7,519 bases of DNA from CBDUMN01 sp965368335 (GCA_965368335.1 CBDUMN010000135.1:1-7519), one strand, 5' to 3'. Positions 1 through 6,467 are shown, counted from the first letter of the stretch. Numbers and translations are program-made. The notes: generated from the sequence alone by a model not told the origin.

Positions 1-739
1 CCAACGCTCGCGCCCGTTGCTCGACCGCTGCCATCAAGGTGTTGCGCCGGGTAAAGTTTTTGCGGCGTTGATGGACCGCATTGCTCTCGCCCATCCCTTG
101 AAGGTCTTTCAGCAGCTTAAATGGATCGCCATAAGACACGGTAATCACGTCCGTATCGACCACAGGCAGTGCGAACCCGGCGCGTTGTAAAAGATTGCCG
201 ATGTCCTGAACCCTGGCGAGCGGCGAAAAGCGAGGGCTAACGCCGCCTTCCTGGTTCATTTCGGCGCGGGCCAACGAGTTACGCAATTCGAACAGGCTGT
301 CGCCGCCGAGCATGGCGCCGAGAAATAGGCCGTCTTGTTTAAGGGCTTGGCGGATTTGCAGAAAAGCGCCGGGCAGATCGTTGACCCAATGGAGACTGAG
401 GCAGCTCATGATCAGGTCGAACCGGCCACCGCCAAAGGGCAGAAGCTCCTCATCCGCCACGACTTTAAGGCCGGGAGCCTGAGCCACCATGCCTTGGGAA
501 AGGTCGCACTGGATCAGGGTTTCGACACCGCCTCTGCCTTTAATGGCTTTGCCCAATTCCCCGGTATGGCACCCAAGGTCGAGGGCTAAAGGGAATTGGT
601 AGGTCAGGTCGTCCAGGCGGTCGAGCAGTCGCTCAGCCACTTCCCGCAAAAGGAAGTCGAAATCGCCGAATTTCGGTGCGGCCCGGTCCCGGTGCATACG
701 CACGGTCTTGCGGTCAAAAACATTCATACTGTCGGTCAT
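1..739 (-). CDS. NDUFAF5-like SAM-dependent methyltransferase-fold protein, C-terminus cut by window edge
   Basis: The 246 codons visible encode a class I SAM-binding fold. Motif I (ALDLGCHTG) is at residues 52-60. FDLIMSCLSLHWVNDLPGAF at 107-126 and LQGMGESN at 213-220 match, from memory, near-invariant stretches of human NDUFAF5, as does the N-terminal MNVFDR. NDUFAF5 is a complex I assembly factor that hydroxylates an arginine of NDUFS7. The same activity on the bacterial NuoB-type subunit is an inference. The BioC family (malonyl-ACP methyltransferase) is related, but the LHWVNDLPGAF and GMGESN blocks favour the NDUFAF5 type. I chose ATG at 739 because GGGAG lies a few bases upstream; Met5 at 727 is an alternative and matches where the family similarity begins. 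About 50 C-terminal residues should lie left of base 1. The gene is divergent from comF across only 40 bp. Confidence 0.9.
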   Translation of the reverse strand, partial: MTDSMNVFDRKTVRMHRDRAAPKFGDFDFLLREVAERLLDRLDDLTYQFPLALDLGCHTGELGKAIKGRGGVETLIQCDLSQGMVAQAPGLKVVADEELLPFGGGRFDLIMSCLSLHWVNDLPGAFLQIRQALKQDGLFLGAMLGGDSLFELRNSLARAEMNQEGGVSPRFSPLARVQDIGNLLQRAGFALPVVDTDVITVSYGDPFKLLKDLQGMGESNAVHQRRKNFTRRNTLMAAVEQRARAL

Positions 740-779
740 GGTCTCCCGGATTTAGGGAAAAGTGAGGTAAAAGGAAAGG

Positions 780-1547
780 GTGAAAACTCCGGGAGAGGCT
801 ATTTTGCAGGATTTGGTCGGTGAAAACAGGCTGTTGCGCAGGATGTTGGACATCCTGATACCGCCGCGTTGTCTGGGATGCCGGACCGTCGTTACCGAAG
901 ATGGAGCGCTTTGTCCCTCTTGTTGGTCTGAGGTCTCTTTCATCTCGCCACCCCAATGCAAAATCTGCGGCCTGCCTTTTACCGTCGATCCCGGTGGTGA
1001 GGCTATTTGCGGGGCCTGCTCTGCCCGACGTCCTGCATTTGGTCGGGCTCGTGCCGTTTTTCTGTATGACGAAGGGGGGCGGCGATTGGTGCTTGACTAC
1101 AAACACCGGGACCGTACGCACGGTGCGGCTTTTTTCGCCAAGTGGATAGTTCGGGCAGCTCCCGATCTCTGCGCCGATGCCGATGTTATCGTACCCGTAC
1201 CGCTTCACTGGTCGCGCCTGTTTAAACGCGGCTACAACCAGTCGGCTTTGGTCGGCCGGGCGCTTGGAAAAATCACCGAAACCCCTTATGAGCCGATGGT
1301 TCTTAAACGTATCCGGCGTACGATTTCTCAAGTTGGATTATCCGGGGATGCCCGCAAGCGCAATGTTGCCGGAGCCTTTTCCGTCTCGGCGAAAGGCCCA
1401 GAAAAGCTGGACGGTAAGCGCGTGCTGTTGGTCGATGACGTTTTGACAACCGGGGCCACCGTGGAAGGCTGCGCCAAGGTCTTGCGCAAGGCTGGGGCAT
1501 CGGGTGTCGACGTGGTGACACTTGCCCGCGTGTCCCGCTCGGACTAA
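780..1547 (+). CDS. comF: ComF family protein (double zinc-ribbon plus phosphoribosyltransferase domain)
   Basis: This 255-residue protein has the ComF layout. The N-terminal zinc-ribbon region holds eight cysteines in four CxxC pairs (31/34, 45/48, 60/63, 77/80). A type I phosphoribosyltransferase domain follows, with the PRPP-binding loop VLLVDDVLTTGAT at residues 215-227. ComF of Gram-positive bacteria helps DNA uptake during competence. In Proteobacteria related proteins (GntX/ComFC) are linked to use or import of DNA, with no settled reaction. The start is a GTG at 780, preceded by AAGGAAAGG at 771-779, a good ribosome binding site. Met22 at 843 would leave the cysteine region intact but has no comparable site. 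The gene is first in a rightward set with grxC 64 bp downstream. No obvious promoter was found; it probably overlaps the start of the divergent gene. Confidence 0.92.
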   Translation: MKTPGEAILQDLVGENRLLRRMLDILIPPRCLGCRTVVTEDGALCPSCWSEVSFISPPQCKICGLPFTVDPGGEAICGACSARRPAFGRARAVFLYDEGGRRLVLDYKHRDRTHGAAFFAKWIVRAAPDLCADADVIVPVPLHWSRLFKRGYNQSALVGRALGKITETPYEPMVLKRIRRTISQVGLSGDARKRNVAGAFSVSAKGPEKLDGKRVLLVDDVLTTGATVEGCAKVLRKAGASGVDVVTLARVSRSD

Positions 1548-1611
1548 ATTCTGGTCACGGCGTTTCCAATGTTTAAGGAAACATAGAAAACGAAAAACAT
1601 TTGAGGCGAAC
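1548..1611 (+). promoter_or_regulatory. comF-grxC spacer with two mutually exclusive small inverted repeats
   Basis: Arms GTTTCC (1562-1567) and GGAAAC (1577-1582) are perfectly complementary across a 9-base loop. Overlapping them, ATGTTT (1569-1574) and AAACAT (1579-1584) pair perfectly across a 4-base loop, and a second AAACAT lies at 1595-1600. The two hairpins share bases and cannot form together. No T-run follows, so this does not read as an intrinsic terminator. A role in setting grxC expression relative to comF is speculative. Confidence 0.25.
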
Positions 1612-1884
1612 ATGCCCCTAGTTGAAATCTATACGACAGCCATGTGCCCATTCTGCGTTCGGGCTAAGAAGCTCCTGAACAAGAAGGGCGTGGAATACAC
1701 TGAATACGACGTCACCATGGACCCCGAGGGTCGCAAGAAGATGACCGTTCGGGCCGAGGGACGCACTTCGGTGCCGCAAATTTTCATCGAAGGCGAAGCC
1801 ATCGGCGGCTGTGATGAGCTTCTCGAGTTGGACTTTGACGGCGAGCTTGACGCTAAGTTGGGCTTAAGCGGAGAGACTATTTGA
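1612..1884 (+). CDS. grxC: glutaredoxin 3 (dithiol glutaredoxin)
   Basis: This is a 90-residue, single-domain glutaredoxin of normal GrxC length. It reduces disulfides and glutathionylated proteins in the cytoplasm, using glutathione as the electron donor. The dithiol active site is CPFC at residues 12-15 (CPYC is the commoner form). The cis-proline loop TSVP is at 52-55, and the glutathione-binding GGCDEL is at 65-70. The open frame extends upstream to 1522, but that part overlaps the comF end and has no glutaredoxin character. ATG at 1612 has GAGG at 1603-1606 and gives the canonical N-terminus. The stop TGA (1882-1884) overlaps the TTG start of the next gene, so translational coupling is likely. 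Confidence 0.94.
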   Translation: MPLVEIYTTAMCPFCVRAKKLLNKKGVEYTEYDVTMDPEGRKKMTVRAEGRTSVPQIFIEGEAIGGCDELLELDFDGELDAKLGLSGETI

Positions 1885-2705
1885 GCCAAGCATTCAAGAC
1901 TGCATGTGTCCAAGTTACGGCGGGGCGCGACATTGAAGCCAACATTGAAGCTGCCGCAGAACTAATAGGCCAAGCCGCTAGAGATGGCGCGCGGCTTATT
2001 TGTCTGCCGGAAAACGTCTCAATGCTGGAATCCGATCAAAAAATGGTGCCCGAACGGGCGCTTTATGAAGAAGATCATCCGGCTCTACCGGCCTTTTCTT
2101 CATTGGCGAAAGACGCCGGAGCCTGGATTCTTGTGGGCTCGTTGTCCATTCGCTTACCTGGGGAATCTCGTGCGGCCAACCGTTCCTATCTGATCGATGA
2201 TCGGGGGCGAGTTGCCGCCTCTTACGATAAAATCCATCTGTTCGATGTTGATCTCGCCAATGGCGAAACCTATCGGGAATCCAACAATTTCCGACCCGGT
2301 GAGCGCGCTGTGTTGGCTGAAACGCCTTGGGGCATGCTTGGGATGACCGTTTGTTACGATTTGCGGTTTCCTCAGCTCTATCGGCGCCTTGCCCGGGCCG
2401 GGGCTTCTTTCCTGTCCGTGCCTGCGGCCTTTACCCGACCGACCGGTGAGGCCCATTGGCACACGTTGCTTCGGGCGCGGGCCATCGAAACCGGGTGTTA
2501 TGTTTTTGCGCCCGCCCAATGTGGCGAACACGAAGGAGGGCGCAAGACCTACGGTCATTCGCTCATCGTCAGTCCTTGGGGTGAAATTCTGCAAGATGGT
2601 GGCGAGGAGCCAGGATATGTTTCTGCGCTTATCGATCCGGCCGAAGTGATGCAAGCCCGCCAGCGTATCCCCAGCTTGACCCACGACAGGGATTTTTCCC
2701 TCTAA
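1881..2705 (+). CDS. carbon-nitrogen hydrolase, probable deaminated glutathione amidase (Nit1/YbeM type)
   Basis: This 274-residue nitrilase-superfamily amidase has the complete catalytic triad: Glu44 in LPENVSM, Lys117 in YDKIHLFDVDL and Cys158 in TVCYDLRFPQLYRR. Near the C-terminus, RARAIETGCYVFAPAQCG followed by YGHSLIVSPWG resembles Nit1, the deaminated glutathione amidase, more than Nit2, the omega-amidase. This assignment is by recollected motif similarity. Nit1-type enzymes hydrolyse the deaminated form of glutathione that transaminases make by mistake, so they act as metabolite repair enzymes. The start is TTG at 1881, sharing four bases with the grxC stop (TTGA), with GGAG at 1870-1873 seven bases upstream. 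Tight coupling to a glutathione-dependent glutaredoxin supports a glutathione-related substrate. The less specific call, a C-N hydrolase, is nearly certain. Confidence 0.92.
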   Translation: MSQAFKTACVQVTAGRDIEANIEAAAELIGQAARDGARLICLPENVSMLESDQKMVPERALYEEDHPALPAFSSLAKDAGAWILVGSLSIRLPGESRAANRSYLIDDRGRVAASYDKIHLFDVDLANGETYRESNNFRPGERAVLAETPWGMLGMTVCYDLRFPQLYRRLARAGASFLSVPAAFTRPTGEAHWHTLLRARAIETGCYVFAPAQCGEHEGGRKTYGHSLIVSPWGEILQDGGEEPGYVSALIDPAEVMQARQRIPSLTHDRDFSL

Positions 2706-2756
2706 ATAGACCCATTTCCGGATTAGGGCTTGTGTTTGACGAGAAAAGCTGGAAAA

Positions 2757-2786
2757 TTTACCTCGAAATGTTCGCAATTATATAAA
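2757..2786 (+). promoter_or_regulatory. candidate sigma-70-type promoter for pomA-pomB
   Basis: A -35-like TTTACC (2757-2762, four of six consensus bases) and a -10-like TATAAA (2781-2786, five of six) are 18 bases apart in an AT-rich spacer. Transcription would start near 2793, about 50 bases before the pomA ATG. The TTGACG at 2736-2741 has no convincing -10 at normal spacing. This was found by eye only. Flagellar genes may instead use sigma-28 or sigma-54, for which I saw no clear site. Confidence 0.4.
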
Positions 2787-2792
2787 TAATTG
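2775..2792. promoter_or_regulatory. perfect 7-4-7 inverted repeat overlapping the candidate -10
   Basis: CAATTAT (2775-2781) and ATAATTG (2786-2792) are exact reverse complements around the 4-base centre ATAA. The repeat covers the proposed -10 element, where a bound repressor would block RNA polymerase. It is AT-rich, so part of the symmetry may reflect composition. No regulator is identified. Confidence 0.35.
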
Positions 2793-2808
2793 AAGGGACT
2801 AGCGGCAT

Positions 2809-2828
2809 TTTCTTAAAATTTTAGGAAA
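2809..2828 (+). promoter_or_regulatory. 20-bp near-palindrome in the presumed pomA leader
   Basis: The arms TTTCTTAAAA (2809-2818) and TTTTAGGAAA (2819-2828) are complementary except for one T/G pair, which would be a U-G wobble in RNA. The 3' arm contains AGGA (2823-2826), the only Shine-Dalgarno-like sequence upstream of pomA, though at 18 bases from the ATG it is far for a normal site. It could be a protein-binding dyad or an AU-rich hairpin in the mRNA leader. It lacks a G/C-rich stem, so a terminator is unlikely. Confidence 0.35.
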
Positions 2829-2844
2829 GTTGGCAATTTAGCGC

Positions 2845-3645
2845 ATGTTTAGGTTTGGCTATTTCGATTTAGCAACCATCGCCGGTTTGGTGATTGGTTT
2901 GACCGTTGTGCTGATGGCTATTGCCTCGGGGTCCGACTTTTGGATCTTCGTCAACGTTCCCGGCATGCTGATCGTTTTCGGCGGAACCTTCGCCGCTATT
3001 ATGATCAAGTTCCCCCTCGCTGGCGTGTTTATCGCCATGCCCGTTGGATTCAAGGCGGCCTTTACCAACGTTACAGAGCATCCGCGCGACTACATCCGTC
3101 AGTCGGTCAAGTTCGTTAAGATTGCCCGCAAGTCGGGGCATGTGGTGCTGGAGCGTCAAAGGGTCGCTAACCCGTTCTTTAAAAAGGGACTGCAACTGGT
3201 CGCCGACGGACGGGACCTGACCTATATCCGCAAGGTTTTGACCCAGGAGATGGCCAGCTCCATCCAGCGCGACGAGTTGGGCGCCAAGGTCTTTATGTCG
3301 ATTGGCGAATACGCGCCGGCGTTCGGCATGTTCGGCACCCTTGTCGGTCTCGTTCAGATGCTTTCGGCGATGAGCGATCCGACGAGTATCGGCCGGGCGA
3401 TGGCGGTGGCTTTGCTGACCACCCTTTATGGTGTGCTGATCGCCAACCTGATTGCGCTTCCCATTGCCGATAAGCTCGATGACAAACGGGAGCAGGAAGT
3501 GGCTCTTCGCGCTTTGATTATTGAATGTGTTTTCCAGATACAGATGAAAACCAATCCCACGGAACTGATTGAGGTCCTGGAGCCCTACCTCCCTGAAAAG
3601 CAACGGCAGGTTGGCGCCAAGGATTCTTATACAGCCAAGAAGTAG
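2845..3645 (+). CDS. pomA: flagellar stator protein PomA/MotA
   Basis: This 266-residue inner-membrane protein surrounds PomB in the stator and couples ion flow to flagellar rotation. The N-terminus aligns without gaps to Vibrio PomA as I recall it (DLATIAGLVIGL from residue 8). Membrane segments lie at about 9-27, 36-54, 150-173 and 186-208, with a cytoplasmic loop between the second and third. The rotor-contacting charges are present: Arg95, Lys96 and Glu103 correspond to PomA Arg88, Lys89 and Glu96. Pro158, Thr165 (GMFGTLVGLV) and Thr193 (LLTTLYG) keep the residues of the ion path. Asn37 replaces PomA Asp31. The ATG at 2845 is preceded by an in-frame TAG and has no well-placed ribosome binding site. 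pomB starts 18 bp after the stop, so the two form an operon. Whether the coupling ion is sodium or proton cannot be settled from sequence. Confidence 0.95.
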   Translation: MFRFGYFDLATIAGLVIGLTVVLMAIASGSDFWIFVNVPGMLIVFGGTFAAIMIKFPLAGVFIAMPVGFKAAFTNVTEHPRDYIRQSVKFVKIARKSGHVVLERQRVANPFFKKGLQLVADGRDLTYIRKVLTQEMASSIQRDELGAKVFMSIGEYAPAFGMFGTLVGLVQMLSAMSDPTSIGRAMAVALLTTLYGVLIANLIALPIADKLDDKREQEVALRALIIECVFQIQMKTNPTELIEVLEPYLPEKQRQVGAKDSYTAKK

Positions 3646-3663
3646 CGGGGGCTTGGAAACAGA

Positions 3664-4443
3664 ATGTCTGTGATGCTGCCGGGACAAAAATTTAAAAAGC
3701 TTAAGAGGCGGGAGCCGAAGTGGCTCGTTTCCTTCGCCGATCTGATGTCGCTTCTACTCGCTCTATTTGTCCTGATTCTGTCTTTTTCCGAGATCAACAG
3801 CGACAGTTTCAAGCGCAATGCAGGGCCCATATCGGAGGCCTTCAACGCCAAACCAAAAATCATTAACATTATTCCAACCGACCAAAGCAAATCGTCTCAA
3901 TCGATTCAGCTTGATGTCACTAAGCCCCACAAAAAGGAAGCGGACGAGAGTTCCGAATTGGCGCGTTCCGATTTGGTCTTCCGTCTATCCATTGATTTGG
4001 CCGATCAGATCGCCAAGAACCAGATACAGGTGTTGGAGCGTGATTTCGGTGTGGTGATCCGGTTTAGGGACAACGCAGCTTTCGCCTCGGGCAGCCGCGA
4101 TCTTAAATCCTCTATTGAGCCGACGATCAAGCGGATTACCCAGGTGTTGGGGAGAACCAAAGGGAAAATTCGGGTTGAAGGGCATACCGACAATATCCCC
4201 ATTTCCACCAATATGTTCCGTGATAACTGGGACCTTTCGGCGGCCCGTGCGGCATCGGTGGTGCGTGCTATTCTGGCCAATTCGACCATCGACCCGAAGC
4301 GTCTTTCCGCCCAGGGATTTGCCGATAGCCAGCCCCTTGCCCCCAACGACACACCCGAAGGCCGGGCCAAGAACCGCCGGGTTGAGGTCTCCATCCAACT
4401 ACCCAAGGCAGGCGGCTTCGCCGTCGACCCGCGATTCAACTAA
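3664..4443 (+). CDS. pomB: flagellar stator protein PomB/MotB with OmpA-like peptidoglycan-binding domain
   Basis: This 259-residue partner of PomA anchors the stator to peptidoglycan and carries the ion-binding carboxylate. A basic cytoplasmic N-terminus (residues 8-19) leads to one membrane helix at about 20-42. The essential aspartate is Asp26, in WLVSFADLMSLLL. The helix end LSFSEIN and following residues resemble PomB more than the E. coli MotB helix. A Lys/Ser-rich linker runs to about residue 100. The C-terminal OmpA-type domain has GHTDN at 173-177 and NRRVEV at 237-242, which are peptidoglycan-binding signatures. Length is slightly below typical MotB/PomB. ATG at 3664 is 18 bp after pomA; GGGGG and GGAA lie upstream, and Met4 at 3673 is a possible alternative start. 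Confidence 0.95.
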   Translation: MSVMLPGQKFKKLKRREPKWLVSFADLMSLLLALFVLILSFSEINSDSFKRNAGPISEAFNAKPKIINIIPTDQSKSSQSIQLDVTKPHKKEADESSELARSDLVFRLSIDLADQIAKNQIQVLERDFGVVIRFRDNAAFASGSRDLKSSIEPTIKRITQVLGRTKGKIRVEGHTDNIPISTNMFRDNWDLSAARAASVVRAILANSTIDPKRLSAQGFADSQPLAPNDTPEGRAKNRRVEVSIQLPKAGGFAVDPRFN

Positions 4444-4554
4444 ACTTGACTCCTACCCCGGCACAAAGGTACGGACGCAGAATGGATCGGATTAATGGGT
4501 CCTGACCCTAGAGGCGTAAGAAACGCGCCCAGCATGAGGAACGAAGGTAAAGCC

Positions 4555-5871
4555 ATGTCCAAACCCGATCCGCGCGTTGGTATCGTCAGCCTGGGGTGTC
4601 CCAAGGCTCTGGTCGATTCCGAGCGCATTCTGACCCAGTTGCGCGCCGAAGGATATGAGGTGGTGCCGACCTATGAGGCGGCGGATGCGGTGATCGTCAA
4701 TACCTGTGGCTTTATCGATGCGGCCAAGGCGGAATCGCTCGAAGCCATCGGTGAGGCGATGAACCGTAACGGCAAAGTAATTGTTACGGGCTGTATGGGT
4801 GTGGATGAAGAGGCGATCCGCAACGCCCATCCAAACGTGCTGTCGGTTTCTGGCCCCCATCAGTACGAACAGGTGGTTTCCGCCGTCCACGACGCCGTGC
4901 CGCCCGCCCACGATCCCTATATGGATTTGTTGCCGCCCCAAGGGGTCAAGCTGACGCCGCGCCATTACGCCTATTTAAAGATTTCCGAAGGCTGCAATCA
5001 CCGCTGTTCTTTCTGCATCATTCCCCATCTGCGAGGCGACCTTGTGAGCCGTCCGGTTGGCGAGGTGCTTCAAGAAGCTGAAAAACTGGTGCTTTCGGGT
5101 GTGCGGGAATTGTTGGTCATTTCCCAGGATACCAGCGCCTATGGGGTCGATATCAAGCATGCGACGGGCGACTGGCATGGGCGGGCCGTTAATGCCGATA
5201 TGACCGGCCTGTCTGAGGCTTTGGGAGAACTCGGGGCTTGGGTGCGGCTGCACTACGTTTACCCTTATCCCAATGTCGATAAAGTCATTCCCTTGATGGC
5301 CGAGGGAAAAATTCTACCCTATCTCGATCTGCCGTTTCAGCATGCCAGCCCCGGAGTGCTCAAGACCATGCGTCGCCCGGCCCATCAGGAGAAAACTCTT
5401 GAGCGGATTAACCGGTGGCGCGACATTTGCCCCGATCTGACGCTTCGCTCGACCTTCATTGTCGGCTTTCCCGGAGAGACGGAGGAAGACTTCGAGTTTT
5501 TGCTCGACTGGTTGGAGGAGGCCAAACTCGACCGGGTTGGCTGCTTTACCTATTCCGCCGTCGAAGGCGCACCGGCCAACGATCTGCCGGGAGCCGTTGA
5601 TGAGGAGATCAAGCAAGAGCGCCTCGATCGCTTCATGGCTGTCCAGGCCGAAGTAAGCGCGGCTAAGATGGCTGAGAAAGTCGGCAAAACCTTCGAGGTG
5701 ATGATCGACGAAGTGGATGAAGAAGGCGCTATTGGCCGGACCAAGGGTGATGCGCCGGAAATCGACGGTAACGTTTTCCTCGATGGCGAAACCGACCTCA
5801 AGCCTGGCGAAATCGTCAAGGTGAAGGTCGATGAAGCCAACGACTACGACCTTTGGGGCGACGTGGTCTAA
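4555..5871 (+). CDS. rimO: ribosomal protein uS12 methylthiotransferase RimO
   Basis: This 438-residue radical SAM enzyme adds a methylthio group to the conserved aspartate of ribosomal protein uS12. The N-terminal domain binds an auxiliary iron-sulfur cluster through Cys15 (SLGCPKALVDSE), Cys51 (VNTCGF) and Cys80 (TGCM). The radical SAM cluster ligands are Cys147, Cys151 and Cys154 in SEGCNHRCSFCIIPHLRGD. The C-terminal TRAM domain starts around residue 380 and ends in YDLWGDVV. GCPKALVDSE and the family-typical length (E. coli RimO is about 441) distinguish it from MiaB. The frame is open from ATG 4495, which would add 20 residues. I chose ATG 4555 because GAAGG lies at 4543-4547 and the result matches family length. 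It lies 111 bp after pomB and could be co-transcribed with it; no terminator is visible. Confidence 0.96.
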   Translation: MSKPDPRVGIVSLGCPKALVDSERILTQLRAEGYEVVPTYEAADAVIVNTCGFIDAAKAESLEAIGEAMNRNGKVIVTGCMGVDEEAIRNAHPNVLSVSGPHQYEQVVSAVHDAVPPAHDPYMDLLPPQGVKLTPRHYAYLKISEGCNHRCSFCIIPHLRGDLVSRPVGEVLQEAEKLVLSGVRELLVISQDTSAYGVDIKHATGDWHGRAVNADMTGLSEALGELGAWVRLHYVYPYPNVDKVIPLMAEGKILPYLDLPFQHASPGVLKTMRRPAHQEKTLERINRWRDICPDLTLRSTFIVGFPGETEEDFEFLLDWLEEAKLDRVGCFTYSAVEGAPANDLPGAVDEEIKQERLDRFMAVQAEVSAAKMAEKVGKTFEVMIDEVDEEGAIGRTKGDAPEIDGNVFLDGETDLKPGEIVKVKVDEANDYDLWGDVV

Positions 5872-6467
5872 CTCTTGATGGGATGGACTCTAGGCTCGCC
5901 TTCTGGCGGCAGGTCGTTGACTGCGCAGATGCGCTGGACCACGCCGGGCAGGGGGTGGCTTTCCTTAAGGCCATGTTCGTAGGCCACGACCTGCATTCGT
6001 CCGCGCACCAGTTCCAGAAGTTCGCCTGATTTCAGAAGATGGTCCGGGTTGCGCGGTCTGGCGTAGGCCTCATTGCCCCGAGCGAAGGTTTCGTAGATCA
6101 GCACTCCGCCGGGCAAAAGGTTTGTGAGCAAATCTTCCAAGGTGTCGCGGTAGAGGTAGTTGGTCACCACGATTCCGTCGAAGCGACGTCCCGCCAGGGG
6201 CCAGGGACCTCCTTCTTCCAGGTCGGCTGCAATGAGTTCGGTATCGAGCCCTTCAAGCGGTTCTGTGGTTTTGTCTACCGCCGTGACCGAAAGGCCGAGG
6301 CCTAAGAGATGACGTGTATGACGCCCACCGCCCGCAGCGAGGTCGAGCACTGTTCCACCCGGCTTGATTAGCGATGCGAAGCGGACCACCCAAGGGGAGG
6401 GATCGCTGATCCTCAAATGGCGGGGCGTTTTGTCCTGATTGCCTGAGAGCGGCGGGGATTTAGCCAT
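5868..6467 (-). CDS. uncharacterised class I SAM-dependent methyltransferase, TehB-like
   Basis: This 199-residue protein has a single Rossmann-type methyltransferase domain. Motif I is VLDLAAGGGRHTRHLL (about residues 40-55), the acidic residue after strand 2 is Asp65, AADLE is at 80-84, and FDGIVVTNYLYR is at 96-107. The downstream block with GGVLIYETF, RPRNPDHLL and VVQRICAV recalls a widespread but uncharacterised bacterial family; the substrate is unknown. It is of TehB-like length, but a tellurite role is not shown. The frame is open to an ATG at 6560, but ATG 6467 has AGGG five bases upstream and begins where the domain becomes plausible. Its TAG stop overlaps the end of rimO by 4 bp, so the genes converge with no space for a terminator between them. 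Confidence 0.88.
   Translation of the reverse strand: MAKSPPLSGNQDKTPRHLRISDPSPWVVRFASLIKPGGTVLDLAAGGGRHTRHLLGLGLSVTAVDKTTEPLEGLDTELIAADLEEGGPWPLAGRRFDGIVVTNYLYRDTLEDLLTNLLPGGVLIYETFARGNEAYARPRNPDHLLKSGELLELVRGRMQVVAYEHGLKESHPLPGVVQRICAVNDLPPEGEPRVHPIKS

Noticed and set aside
335..823. Two plus-strand frames (335-589 and 596-823) at the left end
   Set aside because: Both lie antisense to the NDUFAF5-like gene, which reads continuously with conserved motifs from 739 to the edge.
714..1331. A 205-codon minus-strand frame opposite comF
   Set aside because: It overlaps both the comF coding region and the start of the NDUFAF5-like gene and shows no family motif; comF has clear cysteine pairs and a PRPP loop.
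1522..1611. A longer grxC beginning at ATG 1522
   Set aside because: The extra 30 residues overlap the comF end and are basic and unlike any glutaredoxin; ATG 1612 has a ribosome binding site.
2736..2741. TTGACG upstream of pomA as a promoter -35
   Set aside because: No acceptable -10 is found 16-18 bases downstream; the TTTACC/TATAAA pair fits better.
2154..2777. A 207-codon minus-strand frame opposite the amidase
   Set aside because: It is a shadow of the amidase gene, whose catalytic triad is complete.
2869..3687. A 272-codon open frame on the minus strand opposite pomA
   Set aside because: It mirrors pomA almost entirely, has no recognisable domain, is rich in His/Gln/Arg as antisense frames are, and pomA is unambiguous.
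4446..4475. TTGACT at 4446 as the -35 of a rimO promoter
   Set aside because: The best -10 at 17-18 bases (TACGGA at 4470-4475) matches consensus too poorly.
4497..4508. GGGTC-CT-GACCC as a terminator between pomB and rimO
   Set aside because: The two-base loop is too short for a hairpin of that stem, and no T-run follows.
4495..4554. A longer rimO beginning at ATG 4495
   Set aside because: The added 20 residues exceed the family length and no ribosome binding site precedes 4495, whereas 4555 has GAAGG.
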